Shown here: positions 17,570-25,900 of the stretch, piece after piece
How positions within the stretch are numbered: position 1 is the stretch's first letter
Layout of the letters: every line of letters starts with the position of its first letter
Assembly: GCA_964648215.1 (NCBI GenBank)
Contig: CAZYMF010000002.1
Span: 1-64,000, forward strand
DNA: 64,000 nucleotides
Direction: 5' to 3'
Origin: CAZYMF01 sp964648215
GTDB taxonomy: Bacteria > Desulfobacterota > Binatia > HRBIN30 > JACQVA1
Position numbers and translations under genes: made by a program
Notes under the pieces: model-generated
Told to the model about the DNA's origin: nothing
Databases searched by the model: none
The model's input: only the letters and a program-made list of their open reading frames with translations

Positions 17570-18505
17570 ATGCGCGTTCCGGTCGACATCGTCACGGGCT
17601 TTTTGGGTAGCGGGAAGACGACGCTGCTGCGGCACGTGCTGCAGCACGGCCTGGATCGCCGGCGCGTGGCCGTGATCGTCAACGACGTCGCCGCGGTCGG
17701 CATCGATGGCCGGGTCGTTGGCAGTCTGAGGGGCGTCGAGACCGTGGTCGAGCTCGACAACGGCTGCATCTGCTGTTCGATCGATTTCCGGTTCGAGTAC
17801 GCGGTACAGGAGATCGTCGAAGCGGCAAGGCCGGACCTGGTGCTCATCGAGGCCACGGGGGTGGCCGATCCTCGCATTCTGGTGGAGAAGATTCCCCGGA
17901 CACGCCTCATTCTGGATGCCGTCATTACGGTGGTCGACGCGCAGAACGCCGCGCGGGCCTTGCGGGAGAGCGAGGTTGCCCGCCGTCAGATCGAAGAGGC
18001 CGATTTCCTGGTCATCAGCAAGACCGATCTCGTGGCCGAGAACGAGGTGGCTCGGCTCGGCCGGCGGCTCAGGCGGTGGAACGCGCGGGCGGTACAGGTG
18101 CACGGCCGGTTCGGGGTGGTCGACACGCCGATTCTGTTCGGCACCAGCGTGCGCCGCTATCGCACCCAGACGCTGGCGCGGCCGGGGGCGGTGGCCGAGC
18201 ACATGACGCGCGACGGCATCGAGTCGTTCGTGTGTGACGCCGGCGGCTATCTCGATCGCGCGCGCTTCGAAGACCTGCTGGACGCGTTGCCGGCGGCGGT
18301 ATACCGGGCCAAGGGCGTGGTCTGGTTCGCCGGCGAAGGGGCGCCTTCCTTGTTCAACTTCACCTGCGGTCGCTCGCAGCTCCAGTGGTTGCCCCCCGCC
18401 GCCGCGGCGCCGGTCGCCCAGGGCGTGTTCATCGGGCGTGGGGTGGCGGCCGTGCGCGACCGCATCGCGGCCGACTTCCTCGCGTGTCGGGTTGCCTCGT
18501 GTTGA
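17570..18505 (+). CDS. G3E-family GTPase (CobW/YeiR-like metal chaperone)
   Basis: GTP-hydrolysing metal-trafficking protein. 311 residues. Walker A is GFLGSGKT (10-17), the metal-binding CxCC motif is C66-I-C68-C69 (NGCICC), the Walker B region is LVLIEATGVADP, and guanine specificity comes from SKTD. The C-terminal CobW_C domain follows (about 215-300). The CxCC motif is typical of zinc-responsive COG0523 members, but nothing here identifies the client. No cobalamin genes are nearby, so cobW should not be transferred as a name. Confidence 0.88.
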   Translation: MRVPVDIVTGFLGSGKTTLLRHVLQHGLDRRRVAVIVNDVAAVGIDGRVVGSLRGVETVVELDNGCICCSIDFRFEYAVQEIVEAARPDLVLIEATGVADPRILVEKIPRTRLILDAVITVVDAQNAARALRESEVARRQIEEADFLVISKTDLVAENEVARLGRRLRRWNARAVQVHGRFGVVDTPILFGTSVRRYRTQTLARPGAVAEHMTRDGIESFVCDAGGYLDRARFEDLLDALPAAVYRAKGVVWFAGEGAPSLFNFTCGRSQLQWLPPAAAAPVAQGVFIGRGVAAVRDRIAADFLACRVASC

Positions 18506-18575
18506 CAGGCACGCGGACAGGTCGCAGGATGGCCCGAGCAGTCGTGGCCGTGTGCTCGGTATTCGTCGTGTAACC

Positions 18576-18953
18576 ATGCGTCGTTTGGTCTTTCCCCTGG
18601 CGGTATGCCTCGTGGTGGTCAGTGGGTTGACCCTGCGCGTATGGCGGCCGGCGGCGCAAGAAACGACGGACGCCTCGGCGCCGAAGGTGACCGAGCAGCA
18701 GCTGGAGACCTTCATTGCGGTCTACTCGGCGATGCAGGTGAATCACGATCTCACCGTCGACGAAGCGCTCCAGCCCCACCACCTGAGCCTGGAGGAGTTT
18801 CGCCAGATCGAGCGGCACGTGCAGGAGGAACCCCGTCTGGTCGAGCGCGTGCGGCAGGCGTTGCTGGCCCAGGCGCAGAGCCAGTCGGCCCTGGGCGAGG
18901 GCCCCGGTGCGGCAAGTTCTACCGGACCGCCGACGCCCGAGCCCAAGCCGTAG
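18576..18953 (+). CDS. Small secreted hypothetical protein, 125 aa
   Basis: Unrecognised. The N-terminus (MRRLVFPLAVCLVVVSGLTL) is a signal peptide or anchor. The mature part is helical: one block (TEQQLETFIAVYSAMQ) resembles the periplasmic helical bundles seen in DUF4168-type proteins, but too weakly to assign. The tail is Pro/Gly/Ser-rich. It lies 70 nt after the G3E GTPase gene. Confidence 0.65.
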   Translation: MRRLVFPLAVCLVVVSGLTLRVWRPAAQETTDASAPKVTEQQLETFIAVYSAMQVNHDLTVDEALQPHHLSLEEFRQIERHVQEEPRLVERVRQALLAQAQSQSALGEGPGAASSTGPPTPEPKP

Positions 18954-18964
18954 GTGACATCCGC

Positions 18965-19174
18965 GTGCGGGTGGACGTCAGCTGCAAGAAGTGCGGCCAG
19001 CGCAAGCGACTCGACATAGGCAATCCCGGTCCGCAGCCGGTGGCCGAGTACCTCCGCTTGCTCAACGATAGGCTCTCTCATCGCCCCAGCTTCGAGTGCT
19101 TCGGCGGACATCTGGAAGTGGCTCCGCCAGTGCCTGGATTCTGGGATGTGCACTGGGAGACCCTGGGGGAGTGA
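18965..19174 (+). CDS. Small CxxC protein, 69 aa
   Basis: Unrecognised. The C-terminal sequence is protein-like (QPVAEYLRLLNDRLSHRPSFECFGGHLE, with aromatic-rich PGFWDVHWETLGE at the end), and CKKC near residue 8 plus one later Cys and several His could bind a metal. The start is uncertain: GTG at 18965 or 18971, 11-17 nt after the preceding stop; no ATG is available without overlapping that gene deeply. Confidence 0.5.
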   Translation: MRVDVSCKKCGQRKRLDIGNPGPQPVAEYLRLLNDRLSHRPSFECFGGHLEVAPPVPGFWDVHWETLGE

Positions 19175-19271
19175 CGGCCGGCGTACAGCCGGTGGTCCGT
19201 TTGCGCGCCGCTTGCAAGCCGTGCGTGCTCCGGGCAGACTGCAATCGTTCCTACCGCAGTGGAGGACGCTG

Positions 19272-19532
19272 ATGGCCGACGAGAACGACGAAAACATACC
19301 GATCGACTCACAAGAAGTAATTCGGTTGCTGGACGATGTCCGCAGCCGTCTCCGTGTCGCAATTTGGGCCTTGCACGGCATGCACCAGGACATGGGGGCG
19401 CTCACCATTGACGACGTCTCGGACGTCGAGCACCTGCTGAGCGAAACCCTCGACCGCCTCCTCGCCCCGGCGAGCGACGCGGTCACTCAGTTGCTCGAGG
19501 TCAATCCAGGAGGCCCGTTGACGACTCATTGA
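19272..19532 (+). CDS. Small acidic hypothetical protein, 86 aa
   Basis: Unrecognised. Begins MADENDENIPIDSQ and is predicted helical throughout, with no signal peptide or membrane segment and no cysteine. GGAGG about 7 nt upstream of the ATG supports the start. It lies between the CxxC protein and the uracil-DNA glycosylase; the spacing does not show a tight operon. Confidence 0.65.
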   Translation: MADENDENIPIDSQEVIRLLDDVRSRLRVAIWALHGMHQDMGALTIDDVSDVEHLLSETLDRLLAPASDAVTQLLEVNPGGPLTTH

Positions 19533-19645
19533 GTCGGTAGAGCAAAGGCTTGCGACCGCGGCTCGATCCGGCCCGAGAGAGTGGTTCGTCGGCAACCGCC
19601 GTGGGCACGGCCGAGCGAAGGATGGGCGGAAGCCGAGGCGAGGAA

Positions 19646-20329
19646 ATGCTGCCCGTCGCCTGGCGTCGGCTGAATGCACAGATCGTCGCCTGCCGCGCTT
19701 GTCCACGCCTGGTCGAACACCGAGAACGCGTGGCGCGGCAGAAACGCCGCCAGTTCCGGGATTGCGACTACTGGGGAAAGCCGTTGCCCGGCTTCGGCGA
19801 CCCCGCCGCCCGGGTCTTGCTGGTCGGGCTCGCCCCGGCCGCCCACGGCGGCAACCGTACCGGGCGCATGTTCACGGGCGACCGCAGCGGCGATTGGCTG
19901 TTCGCGGCGCTGCACCGGGCCGGGTTCGCCAATCAGGCTGAATCGCACGGTCGTGACGATGGGTTGCAGCTCGCCGACGTGTACATTACGGCGGCGGCGC
20001 GCTGCGCGCCCCCGGGGAACAAGCTCACCCGCGAGGAGATCGAGCGCTGCCGCCACTACTTGGCGCAGGAGCTGACTCTGCTCGCCCGCGTGGAAGTGGT
20101 TGTGGCGCTTGGTGGAATCGGTATGAATGCCTACCTGGCGGCGCGCGTGGTTGCCGGGTTGCCGGTGCCCCGACCACGCCCTCGTTTCGGGCACGGAGTG
20201 GTGTACTGCCTGGGCGATGTGGTGTTGATCACCTCGTATCACCCCAGCCAGCAGAACACCCAGACCGGCCGGTTGACCCGCGCGATGTTCGCGCAGGTCT
20301 TTCGCCAAGTGAAGCGGCATCTCGGCTAG
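19646..20329 (+). CDS. udgB: Type 5 uracil-DNA glycosylase (UdgB)
   Basis: Removes uracil, and in this class also hypoxanthine and other deaminated bases, from DNA. 227 residues. Four cysteines expected to hold a 4Fe-4S cluster are visible: C16 and C19 (CRACP), C120 (ARCAPP) and C135. Motif A is GLAPAAHGGNRTGRMFTGD (from 61), which lacks the polar catalytic Asp of type 4 enzymes. The C-terminal motif is HPSQQNTQTGR. The ATG at 19646 has GAGGCGAGGA upstream. It depends on the Fe-S machinery, like nth. Confidence 0.94.
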   Translation: MLPVAWRRLNAQIVACRACPRLVEHRERVARQKRRQFRDCDYWGKPLPGFGDPAARVLLVGLAPAAHGGNRTGRMFTGDRSGDWLFAALHRAGFANQAESHGRDDGLQLADVYITAAARCAPPGNKLTREEIERCRHYLAQELTLLARVEVVVALGGIGMNAYLAARVVAGLPVPRPRPRFGHGVVYCLGDVVLITSYHPSQQNTQTGRLTRAMFAQVFRQVKRHLG

Positions 20330-20437
20330 CGTCGGGACGGTCTCGGGAGGCCCGGGCCAACGTGCGGTGGAGCCTCGCAGTTGTAATCGGGCGCCAAATT
20401 TGTCAGGAACCGCAGGTGTCGTACGACGGAGTGAGAC

Positions 20438-20752
20438 ATGGCTAAGGTATGGTTCGTTCGCCGCCGCGGGGCCGAGTGGATTGCCCCGGGCGGCGCGCCG
20501 GTCTGCCAGGCGCCTCTGGCTGAGCTCATCTTCAAGCTGGATCTGGGGCCGCAGCGCTGGTTGTCGCACGAACGGCCGGCACCGGCGGCGGAGCTGCCTC
20601 GCGAAGAGCCGCAGTCGTTGACCAAGGTGATGATCGAGACCGGGGTCGACGACCTGGCGGGACAGATGTTGACGACGTACAGGGTCGGCTTCTACGACTC
20701 GCCCTATCCGCCCAGCGAGGTGTCTCGCCGCCTGGGCTTGGTCGCGGACTGA
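20438..20752 (+). CDS. Hypothetical protein, 104 aa
   Basis: Unrecognised small soluble protein beginning MAKVWFVRRRGAEWIAPGG. It has an aromatic/basic N-terminus and ends YDSPYPPSEVSRRLGLVAD. A CGGAG 5 nt before the ATG supports translation. No signal peptide or known motif. Confidence 0.65.
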   Translation: MAKVWFVRRRGAEWIAPGGAPVCQAPLAELIFKLDLGPQRWLSHERPAPAAELPREEPQSLTKVMIETGVDDLAGQMLTTYRVGFYDSPYPPSEVSRRLGLVAD

Positions 20753-20815
20753 GGGCGGCTCTCCTGGCGGCCTGATTCTCCTTTCGCTACTTTTCCTTGC
20801 GGTGGAGGCCAGTTG

Positions 20816-21019
20816 ATGTCCAAACGAATGGTGACGAACTTCGCTCGCGCCGGGTTCCCGAGCTACGAGAAGATCGAGGAGGAAGGCCAGGCGAAGCCGT
20901 GCGTTTACGGCGTGCCCTGGGTCAACCCCGACACCGTCGAGACGATCCGGCGCCACGGTGGTCAGCGCACGGACTCGAAGGGGAATCCCCTGCCGAGCCC
21001 TTCGCCCGAGCCGCGCTAG
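20816..21019 (+). CDS. Hypothetical protein, 67 aa
   Basis: Unrecognised. Basic start (MSKRMVTNFARAGFPSYEKIEEEG), Trp/Pro in the middle, Pro/Ser-rich tail. The stop at 21017-21019 is followed after one base by the GTG of the Nudix gene, which suggests coupled translation. A TTG one codon earlier is an alternative start. Confidence 0.55.
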   Translation: MSKRMVTNFARAGFPSYEKIEEEGQAKPCVYGVPWVNPDTVETIRRHGGQRTDSKGNPLPSPSPEPR

Positions 21020-21020
21020 C

Positions 21021-21545
21021 GTGGGCGCTGCGACTTCATCCCCACACCAGGAAGAGGCCGCGCGCTTCTGTGTGCGCTGCGGCGGTGGCCTCGAGACAAG
21101 ACAGCTGAAGACAATCGAGCCGCCGCGCCTCGTCTGCGGCCGTTGCTCGTACGTGCACTATCCCGATCCGAAAGTTGCCGCATGCGTCATCTGCTCGTTC
21201 GACGGCAAGGTGGTGCTGCTGCGACGCGGCATCGAGCCCAGCTACGGCCAGTGGGTATTCCCCGGGGGGTTCCTCGACCGCGGCGAGCGACTGGAGGATG
21301 CGGCGGTGCGCGAGGCGAGGGAGGAGGTCAACGTGGAGGTGCGCGTGCGGCGTCTCCTCAACGTGTACTCGTACGCGGGGCACCCGGTGGTCGTGGTGGT
21401 CTTCGTCGGGGACGTGGTCCGCGGTATCCCGAGCGTCGGCGACGAGGCCATCGACGTCGGGTTGTTCAGCCGTGACCAGATCCCGTGGGACGAGCTGGCC
21501 TTTCCGAGCACCCGACAAGCTTTGCACGAGTACTTCGGCGCATGA
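21021..21545 (+). CDS. Nudix hydrolase with N-terminal zinc ribbon
   Basis: Hydrolyses a nucleoside-diphosphate-linked substrate; NudC-like zinc-ribbon Nudix proteins act on NAD(H), but the substrate here is unknown. 174 residues from a GTG. The zinc ribbon is C17-x2-C20 and C39-x2-C42. The Nudix box reads GGFLDRGERLEDAAVREAREE with Asn in place of the usual final Gly (EEVNV). It lacks the extra N-terminal domain of full-length NudC. Its stop overlaps the start of pgeF (ATGA). Confidence 0.87.
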   Translation: MGAATSSPHQEEAARFCVRCGGGLETRQLKTIEPPRLVCGRCSYVHYPDPKVAACVICSFDGKVVLLRRGIEPSYGQWVFPGGFLDRGERLEDAAVREAREEVNVEVRVRRLLNVYSYAGHPVVVVVFVGDVVRGIPSVGDEAIDVGLFSRDQIPWDELAFPSTRQALHEYFGA

Positions 21546-22324
21546 GCGAGAGCTCTTGTCCGGAGCTTTCTGCCGCGGCGCGTGTGTCCGCGTGGGAGGG
21601 GATCGCCGGCCTGGTGCACGGGTTTCTCGGGCGCGCCGGCGGTGTCAGCACCGGGCCGTTCGCCAGTCTGAATCTCTGCGAGCGCCAAGGCGACGATCCG
21701 GCCGCGGTGGTCGAGAATCGCCGCCGCGTGACGGCGAGCCTGGGAGGTGGCCGACTGGTCGCGATGCAGCAGGAGCACGGCGAGCGGGTGGTCGTGGTGG
21801 ATGCCGTCGTCGCCACCGCGGGCATCGCGGACGGCATGATCACGGCGCGGGCCGGCATCGTTCTCGGCGTGCTCACGGCCGACTGCGTGCCGATTCTGTT
21901 GATGGCCCCCGCCCGCCGTGTGGTCGCCGTCGTCCACGCCGGCTGGCGCGGAACGTTAGCGGGTATCGTGGTGCGCGCGGTCGAGCGGCTGGGGCGGGAG
22001 TTCGGCGTGGCGCCGTCGGCGATCGAAGCGGCTCTGGGGCCGGCGATCGCGGGCTGCTGCTACGAGGTGAGCCGTGACATCGGCGAACGATTTCTCGCTC
22101 GTTGGGGGGAGCTGCCGCCGGGTGCCTGGCGCCCGGGCGGCACCAAGGGCTGGCTCGACCTACGAGGCGCCAATGCGATCTTGCTGCGGCGCTCGGGGCT
22201 GGCCGACAGTCGGATTCACCGCATTGGTCCATGCACGCGCTGTGCGGTGCGCCAGTATTTTTCCCATCGCGCCAGCGATGGGCGCACCGGACGCCAACTG
22301 AGCTACATCGGGCTGACAATCTAA
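21542..22324 (+). CDS. pgeF: Purine nucleoside phosphorylase PgeF (YfiH/laccase-domain family)
   Basis: Copper/zinc-type purine nucleoside phosphorylase/adenosine deaminase; the E. coli member YfiH (PgeF) also edits peptidoglycan precursors. 260 residues. Metal ligands H79 (QQEHG), C115 (TADCVP) and H132 (VHAGWRG) are all present. The ATG overlaps the Nudix stop. With two purine importers in the window it fits purine salvage, which is inference. Confidence 0.92.
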   Translation: MSESSCPELSAAARVSAWEGIAGLVHGFLGRAGGVSTGPFASLNLCERQGDDPAAVVENRRRVTASLGGGRLVAMQQEHGERVVVVDAVVATAGIADGMITARAGIVLGVLTADCVPILLMAPARRVVAVVHAGWRGTLAGIVVRAVERLGREFGVAPSAIEAALGPAIAGCCYEVSRDIGERFLARWGELPPGAWRPGGTKGWLDLRGANAILLRRSGLADSRIHRIGPCTRCAVRQYFSHRASDGRTGRQLSYIGLTI

Positions 22325-22376
22325 GTTGTCAGATCGGGGCATGCTTGTTAGACTACGGCTCGTGAGGAGGATGCGC

Positions 22377-22661
22377 ATGAAGCGAATGCTCGGAGTGATC
22401 CTGCTGGCCGCGGCCTTGAATCTCCCGGCGTCGGTTGCCGTGCGGGCGGTGATGCAGCCGGTGGCCGATACCGACTCGTACGACGACTCTCAGTCGCATC
22501 CGCTGCGCATCGCCGCCTACCTGCTCTACCCCATCGGCTACAGCCTGGAGTGGCTCGTGTTCCGCCCCTTCCATCGCCTGGTTTCCGAGCCGATGCTGGC
22601 GCCGGTCTTCGGCCACCGTCCTCATACGGACGATGCGCCCATCGGCACCAGGAACTACTAG
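22377..22661 (+). CDS. Small membrane-associated hypothetical protein, 94 aa
   Basis: Unrecognised. Signal peptide-like N-terminus (MKRMLGVILLAAALNLPASVA) and a second hydrophobic stretch (LRIAAYLLYPIGYSLEWLVF) followed by RPFHRLVSEP. GTGAGGAGG at 22362-22370 sits 6 nt before this ATG and directly abuts the earlier ATG at 22371, so the second is preferred. Probably inner-membrane or periplasmic. Confidence 0.7.
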   Translation: MKRMLGVILLAAALNLPASVAVRAVMQPVADTDSYDDSQSHPLRIAAYLLYPIGYSLEWLVFRPFHRLVSEPMLAPVFGHRPHTDDAPIGTRNY

Positions 22662-22685
22662 TCGTTCGCCGTCGTCGTCGGCTCG

Positions 22686-24881
22686 CTAGAGCATTTCGAG
22701 CTGCGCAAAGCGCTGCAGCAGCTTCTTGCTGCCGCCGCGCTCGAAGACCACGGTGAGCTTGCACTGCTCGCCGGTACCTTCCACGCGCCGAATCACACCG
22801 ACGCCGAACTCCCTGTGACGAACCCGGGCGCCGGGCCGGATGCCGCCCGCGCTCTGGGCCGAGCGCGGCGGCGAGGGAAATCGCCGCGCGCCACGCCAGC
22901 CGTCGTCCACCTGCGAGTACGAGTAGTCGATGGTCGGCTCGCCGTCCTCCGCACGCGGGGCGGAGTATTCCTGCTGCCGTCGGTCGAGGAGGTGAGCCGG
23001 GATCTCCGCAAGAAAGCGCGAGGGGAGGTTCTCCTGCACGCGGCCGAACAGATGGCGCCGCGCCGCGTGCACGAGGTAGAGCTGCCGCCGTGCCCGGGTC
23101 ATGCCGACGTAGCAGAGCCGGCGCTCTTCCTCGATGCCCTCGGCTGAATCGGCCGAGCGCTCGTGGGGGAACAAGCCCTCCTCCACGCCAATGACGAATA
23201 CGAGCGGGAACTCCAGCCCCTTGGACGTGTGGAGGGTCATCAAGGTCACCCGGTCGGGGCTGGCACTGAAGCCGTCGAGGTCGGTTACCAGAGCCATCTG
23301 CTCGAGAAACGCCCCCAGACCCGACTCCGGGGCGCGGGCATCGAACTCTTCGGTGACCGTGAGCAGCTCGCGTACGTTGTCGGCGCGCGACTCGCTCTCC
23401 GGCGTCGCGCTGGCCAGCAGACGGTCGAGGTATCCGCTCTCCTCGATCACGGTGCGCAGGAGCCCGGTGACCGAGTCTCGCTCGGCGGCACAAAGGCGTC
23501 GCAAGGTCTCGGCAAACCCGGCCACCCGATGGGCACTCGCCGCGCTCAGCGGCGCTCCGGCCGGATCCAGGACGACGTCGAAGAGGCTGCGCTGGGAGGC
23601 GCGCACGGCCTCGTTGAGGGTCTCGAGAGTGGTGCCGCCGATGCCACGGGGCGGGGTGTTGATGATGCGGGCCAAGCTGAGCCCGTCGAGCGGGTTGGCG
23701 ATCACGCGCAGGTAGGCGATGAGGTCCTTCACCTCCTTGCGCTCGTAGAACTTCATGCCGCCGACGATGGTGTAGGGCACGCGGGCGCGCGCCAGCTCGT
23801 CTTCGAGAGCACGCGACTGCGCGTTGGTGCGATAGAACACGGCGATGTCACCGAGCACGGTGCCGGAGTCGCGGGCGCGCTCGATCTCGTCGCGCACGAA
23901 CCGGGCTTCGCCGTGCTCGTCGCGGGCGGTGAACAGGACGACGGGCGTCCCGCGCCCGTTCTCGGTCCACAGCCGTTTGCCCTTGCGGCCACGATTGTGC
24001 GCGATCACCCCGCCGGCGGCGTCGAGGATGGTCTGCGACGAGCGGTAGTTCTGCTCGAGTCGGATGACCTTCGCTCCGGGGAAATCGCGTTCGAACTCGA
24101 GTATGTTGCGCAGGTCCGCGCCGCGCCAGCGGTAGATGGACTGATCGTCGTCGCCGACCACGCAGACGTTCCCGTGCTCGGCGGCCAGCAGGCGCAGCAA
24201 CTGGTACTGCGTGCGGTTGGTATCTTGGAACTCGTCGACCATCAGATAGCGGAAGGTCCGGTGATAGCGATCGAGCACGTCGGGGTGGTGTCGCAACAGA
24301 TCCAGAGTGCGCAGCAAGAGATCGCTGAAGTCGAGCGCGGCATTGGCCGCCAGCAACTCCTGGTAGCGGCGGTAGGCCAAGGCGATGCGCTCGTTGTACG
24401 TGTCTACCGCCTGGCGTGCGAGCTCGTCGGGCCGCAGGTCGTCATTCTTGGCCCGATCGATGGCGTGCAGCAGGCGTGCCGGGGGGAACAACTGCTCGCT
24501 CAGGTTCAGCTCGGCGGCTACGCGCCGGATCAGGGTGCGCTGGTCGGCATCGTCGTAGATCGCGAAGTCCCTCGGCAGGCCGAGGCAGTCGGCGTGGCGA
24601 CGCAGCAGTCGAGCGCACAGAGAGTGAAAGGTCCCGAGCCATCGCGCGGACTGCGTGCCGAGCAGCCGGTCCACCCGTTCGCGCATCTCCCCGGCGGCCT
24701 TGTTGGTGAAGGTGACGGCGCAGATCTGCTCGGGCCGCACGTTGGCGGCGTGCACCAGGTGGGCAAACCGGTGCGTCAAGACCCGGGTCTTCCCGCTGCC
24801 GGCTCCAGCCAGAATCAGTAGCGGCCCTTCGTTGTGCAGCACGGCTTCGCGTTGAGGCGGGTTCAGCGTATCGAGATCCAT
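22686..24881 (-). CDS. UvrD/PcrA-type superfamily 1 DNA helicase
   Basis: 3'-5' ATP-dependent helicase for nucleotide-excision and mismatch repair and for clearing stalled forks. 731 residues. Motifs in order: Q motif LNPPQREAV, Walker A GAGSGKT (about 28-34), motif Ia TFTNKAAGEM, II VDEFQDTN, III GDDDQSIYRWRGA, IV LEQNYRSS, V TLHTSKGLEF and VI YVGMTRAR. The C-terminal about 60 residues (GARVRHREFGVGVI) form the Tudor-like domain of UvrD/PcrA. The start at 24881 is set by MDLDTLNPPQ; the frame runs on to 25862 opposite rlmE without similarity. Confidence 0.96.
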   Translation of the reverse strand: MDLDTLNPPQREAVLHNEGPLLILAGAGSGKTRVLTHRFAHLVHAANVRPEQICAVTFTNKAAGEMRERVDRLLGTQSARWLGTFHSLCARLLRRHADCLGLPRDFAIYDDADQRTLIRRVAAELNLSEQLFPPARLLHAIDRAKNDDLRPDELARQAVDTYNERIALAYRRYQELLAANAALDFSDLLLRTLDLLRHHPDVLDRYHRTFRYLMVDEFQDTNRTQYQLLRLLAAEHGNVCVVGDDDQSIYRWRGADLRNILEFERDFPGAKVIRLEQNYRSSQTILDAAGGVIAHNRGRKGKRLWTENGRGTPVVLFTARDEHGEARFVRDEIERARDSGTVLGDIAVFYRTNAQSRALEDELARARVPYTIVGGMKFYERKEVKDLIAYLRVIANPLDGLSLARIINTPPRGIGGTTLETLNEAVRASQRSLFDVVLDPAGAPLSAASAHRVAGFAETLRRLCAAERDSVTGLLRTVIEESGYLDRLLASATPESESRADNVRELLTVTEEFDARAPESGLGAFLEQMALVTDLDGFSASPDRVTLMTLHTSKGLEFPLVFVIGVEEGLFPHERSADSAEGIEEERRLCYVGMTRARRQLYLVHAARRHLFGRVQENLPSRFLAEIPAHLLDRRQQEYSAPRAEDGEPTIDYSYSQVDDGWRGARRFPSPPRSAQSAGGIRPGARVRHREFGVGVIRRVEGTGEQCKLTVVFERGGSKKLLQRFAQLEML

Positions 24882-24983
24882 CGCGGCGGCGCACTCTACC
24901 AGCCAATCGTGAAAAGGAAAGGCGGGCGTCGGTGGCGCGGGCGCTGCTTGTGCCCTCCCGGGGCGGCTGTTAGCGTTCGCAAA

Positions 24984-25589
24984 GTGTACCAGCGTAAGGA
25001 CAGCTTCTACCGCCGAGCCAAGACGTCGGGCTATCGCTCTCGTGCCGCCTACAAGCTGATCGAGCTCGACCGACGCTTTCGTCTCTTCCGGCCCGGGAGC
25101 CGCGTGGTGGACCTGGGCGCCTGGCCCGGAGGGTGGTTGCAGGTGGCGGCCGCGCGGGTCGGAGCACGCGGTCTGGTCGTCGGCGTCGATCTGGTGCCGA
25201 TCGCTTCGCTGCCGCCGCCGGTCATCTGTCTCTGCGCCGATCTCCGCGTGCCCGAAACGTTGACCAGGGTGCGTGAGATCTGTGGCGGCGCCGTCGATCT
25301 GGTGCTGTCCGACATGGCGCCGAAGCTGAGCGGTGTTCGCGCCGCCGACGAGGCACGTGCCGACGAGCTGGCGGCATGCGCGTTGAGCACGGCCCAGGAG
25401 CTCCTGCGCCCAGGGGGCACCCTGTTGTTGAAGCTGTTCCAGGGCGACGGCACCGCGTCGTGGCTCGTGCGTCTCCGGCAACATTTCGCCTCGGTGAAGA
25501 CGACACGGCCGGAGGCGACGCGTTCCGGGTCGGCCGAGCTGTACGCCGTTGCCGGTGGGTTTCGGCCTCCGGCCGTCGCCATTGCTTGA
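24984..25589 (+). CDS. rlmE: 23S rRNA 2'-O-methyltransferase RlmE (FtsJ)
   Basis: Methylates the ribose of U2552 (E. coli numbering) in the 50S subunit A loop. 201 residues from a GTG; E. coli has 209. The K-D-K-E catalytic set is K24 (AAYKL), D110 (SDMAP), K150 (LLLKLFQG) and E185 (SGSAELY). The SAM-binding loop reads LGAWPGGW, with Trp where most members have Ala. It is divergent from the helicase gene. Confidence 0.94.
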   Translation: MYQRKDSFYRRAKTSGYRSRAAYKLIELDRRFRLFRPGSRVVDLGAWPGGWLQVAAARVGARGLVVGVDLVPIASLPPPVICLCADLRVPETLTRVREICGGAVDLVLSDMAPKLSGVRAADEARADELAACALSTAQELLRPGGTLLLKLFQGDGTASWLVRLRQHFASVKTTRPEATRSGSAELYAVAGGFRPPAVAIA

Positions 25590-25900
25590 TGGCGGCAGCC
25601 GCCAGGCCCCCGGCGCAACCGAGGTAGCGGAGAGCGTCGGAATCGTACGAGCAACCGACAAGTTTGCCGCCACAAAGTTGTGATGCCGGATCTCATCGGC
25701 AAGACCTGGCGTGGCCCGCGCAGTGGCGTGAATTTGGCAGTGCAGCGCCGCAACGACGAGCTGGCGTGGTTTGCTATGGACGATGCGGGGGGAAGTAACT
25801 TGTTGACAACTTGGGAAGCACCGTTCCATACTCCGGCCGGCAGTGAAGATGCGGTACCGCAAGGTGGGTGCTGTGCGGAAGTGGAGGACGAGGGGGGATC
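25590..25900 (+). promoter_or_regulatory. Pil operon upstream region with sigma70 promoter at 25803-25832
   Basis: 311 nt without a gene. A perfect -35, TTGACA (25803-25808), is followed after 18 bp by CATACT (25827-25832), a four-of-six -10. The ribosome site GAGGACGAGGGGGGA precedes the pilM ATG at 25901. This is the likely start of the pilM-to-aroB transcript. Nothing else is recognised upstream. Confidence 0.65.

Noticed and set aside
17570..18505. Naming the G3E GTPase cobW
   Set aside because: No cobalamin biosynthesis genes are nearby, and CxCC-bearing members have diverse metal roles.
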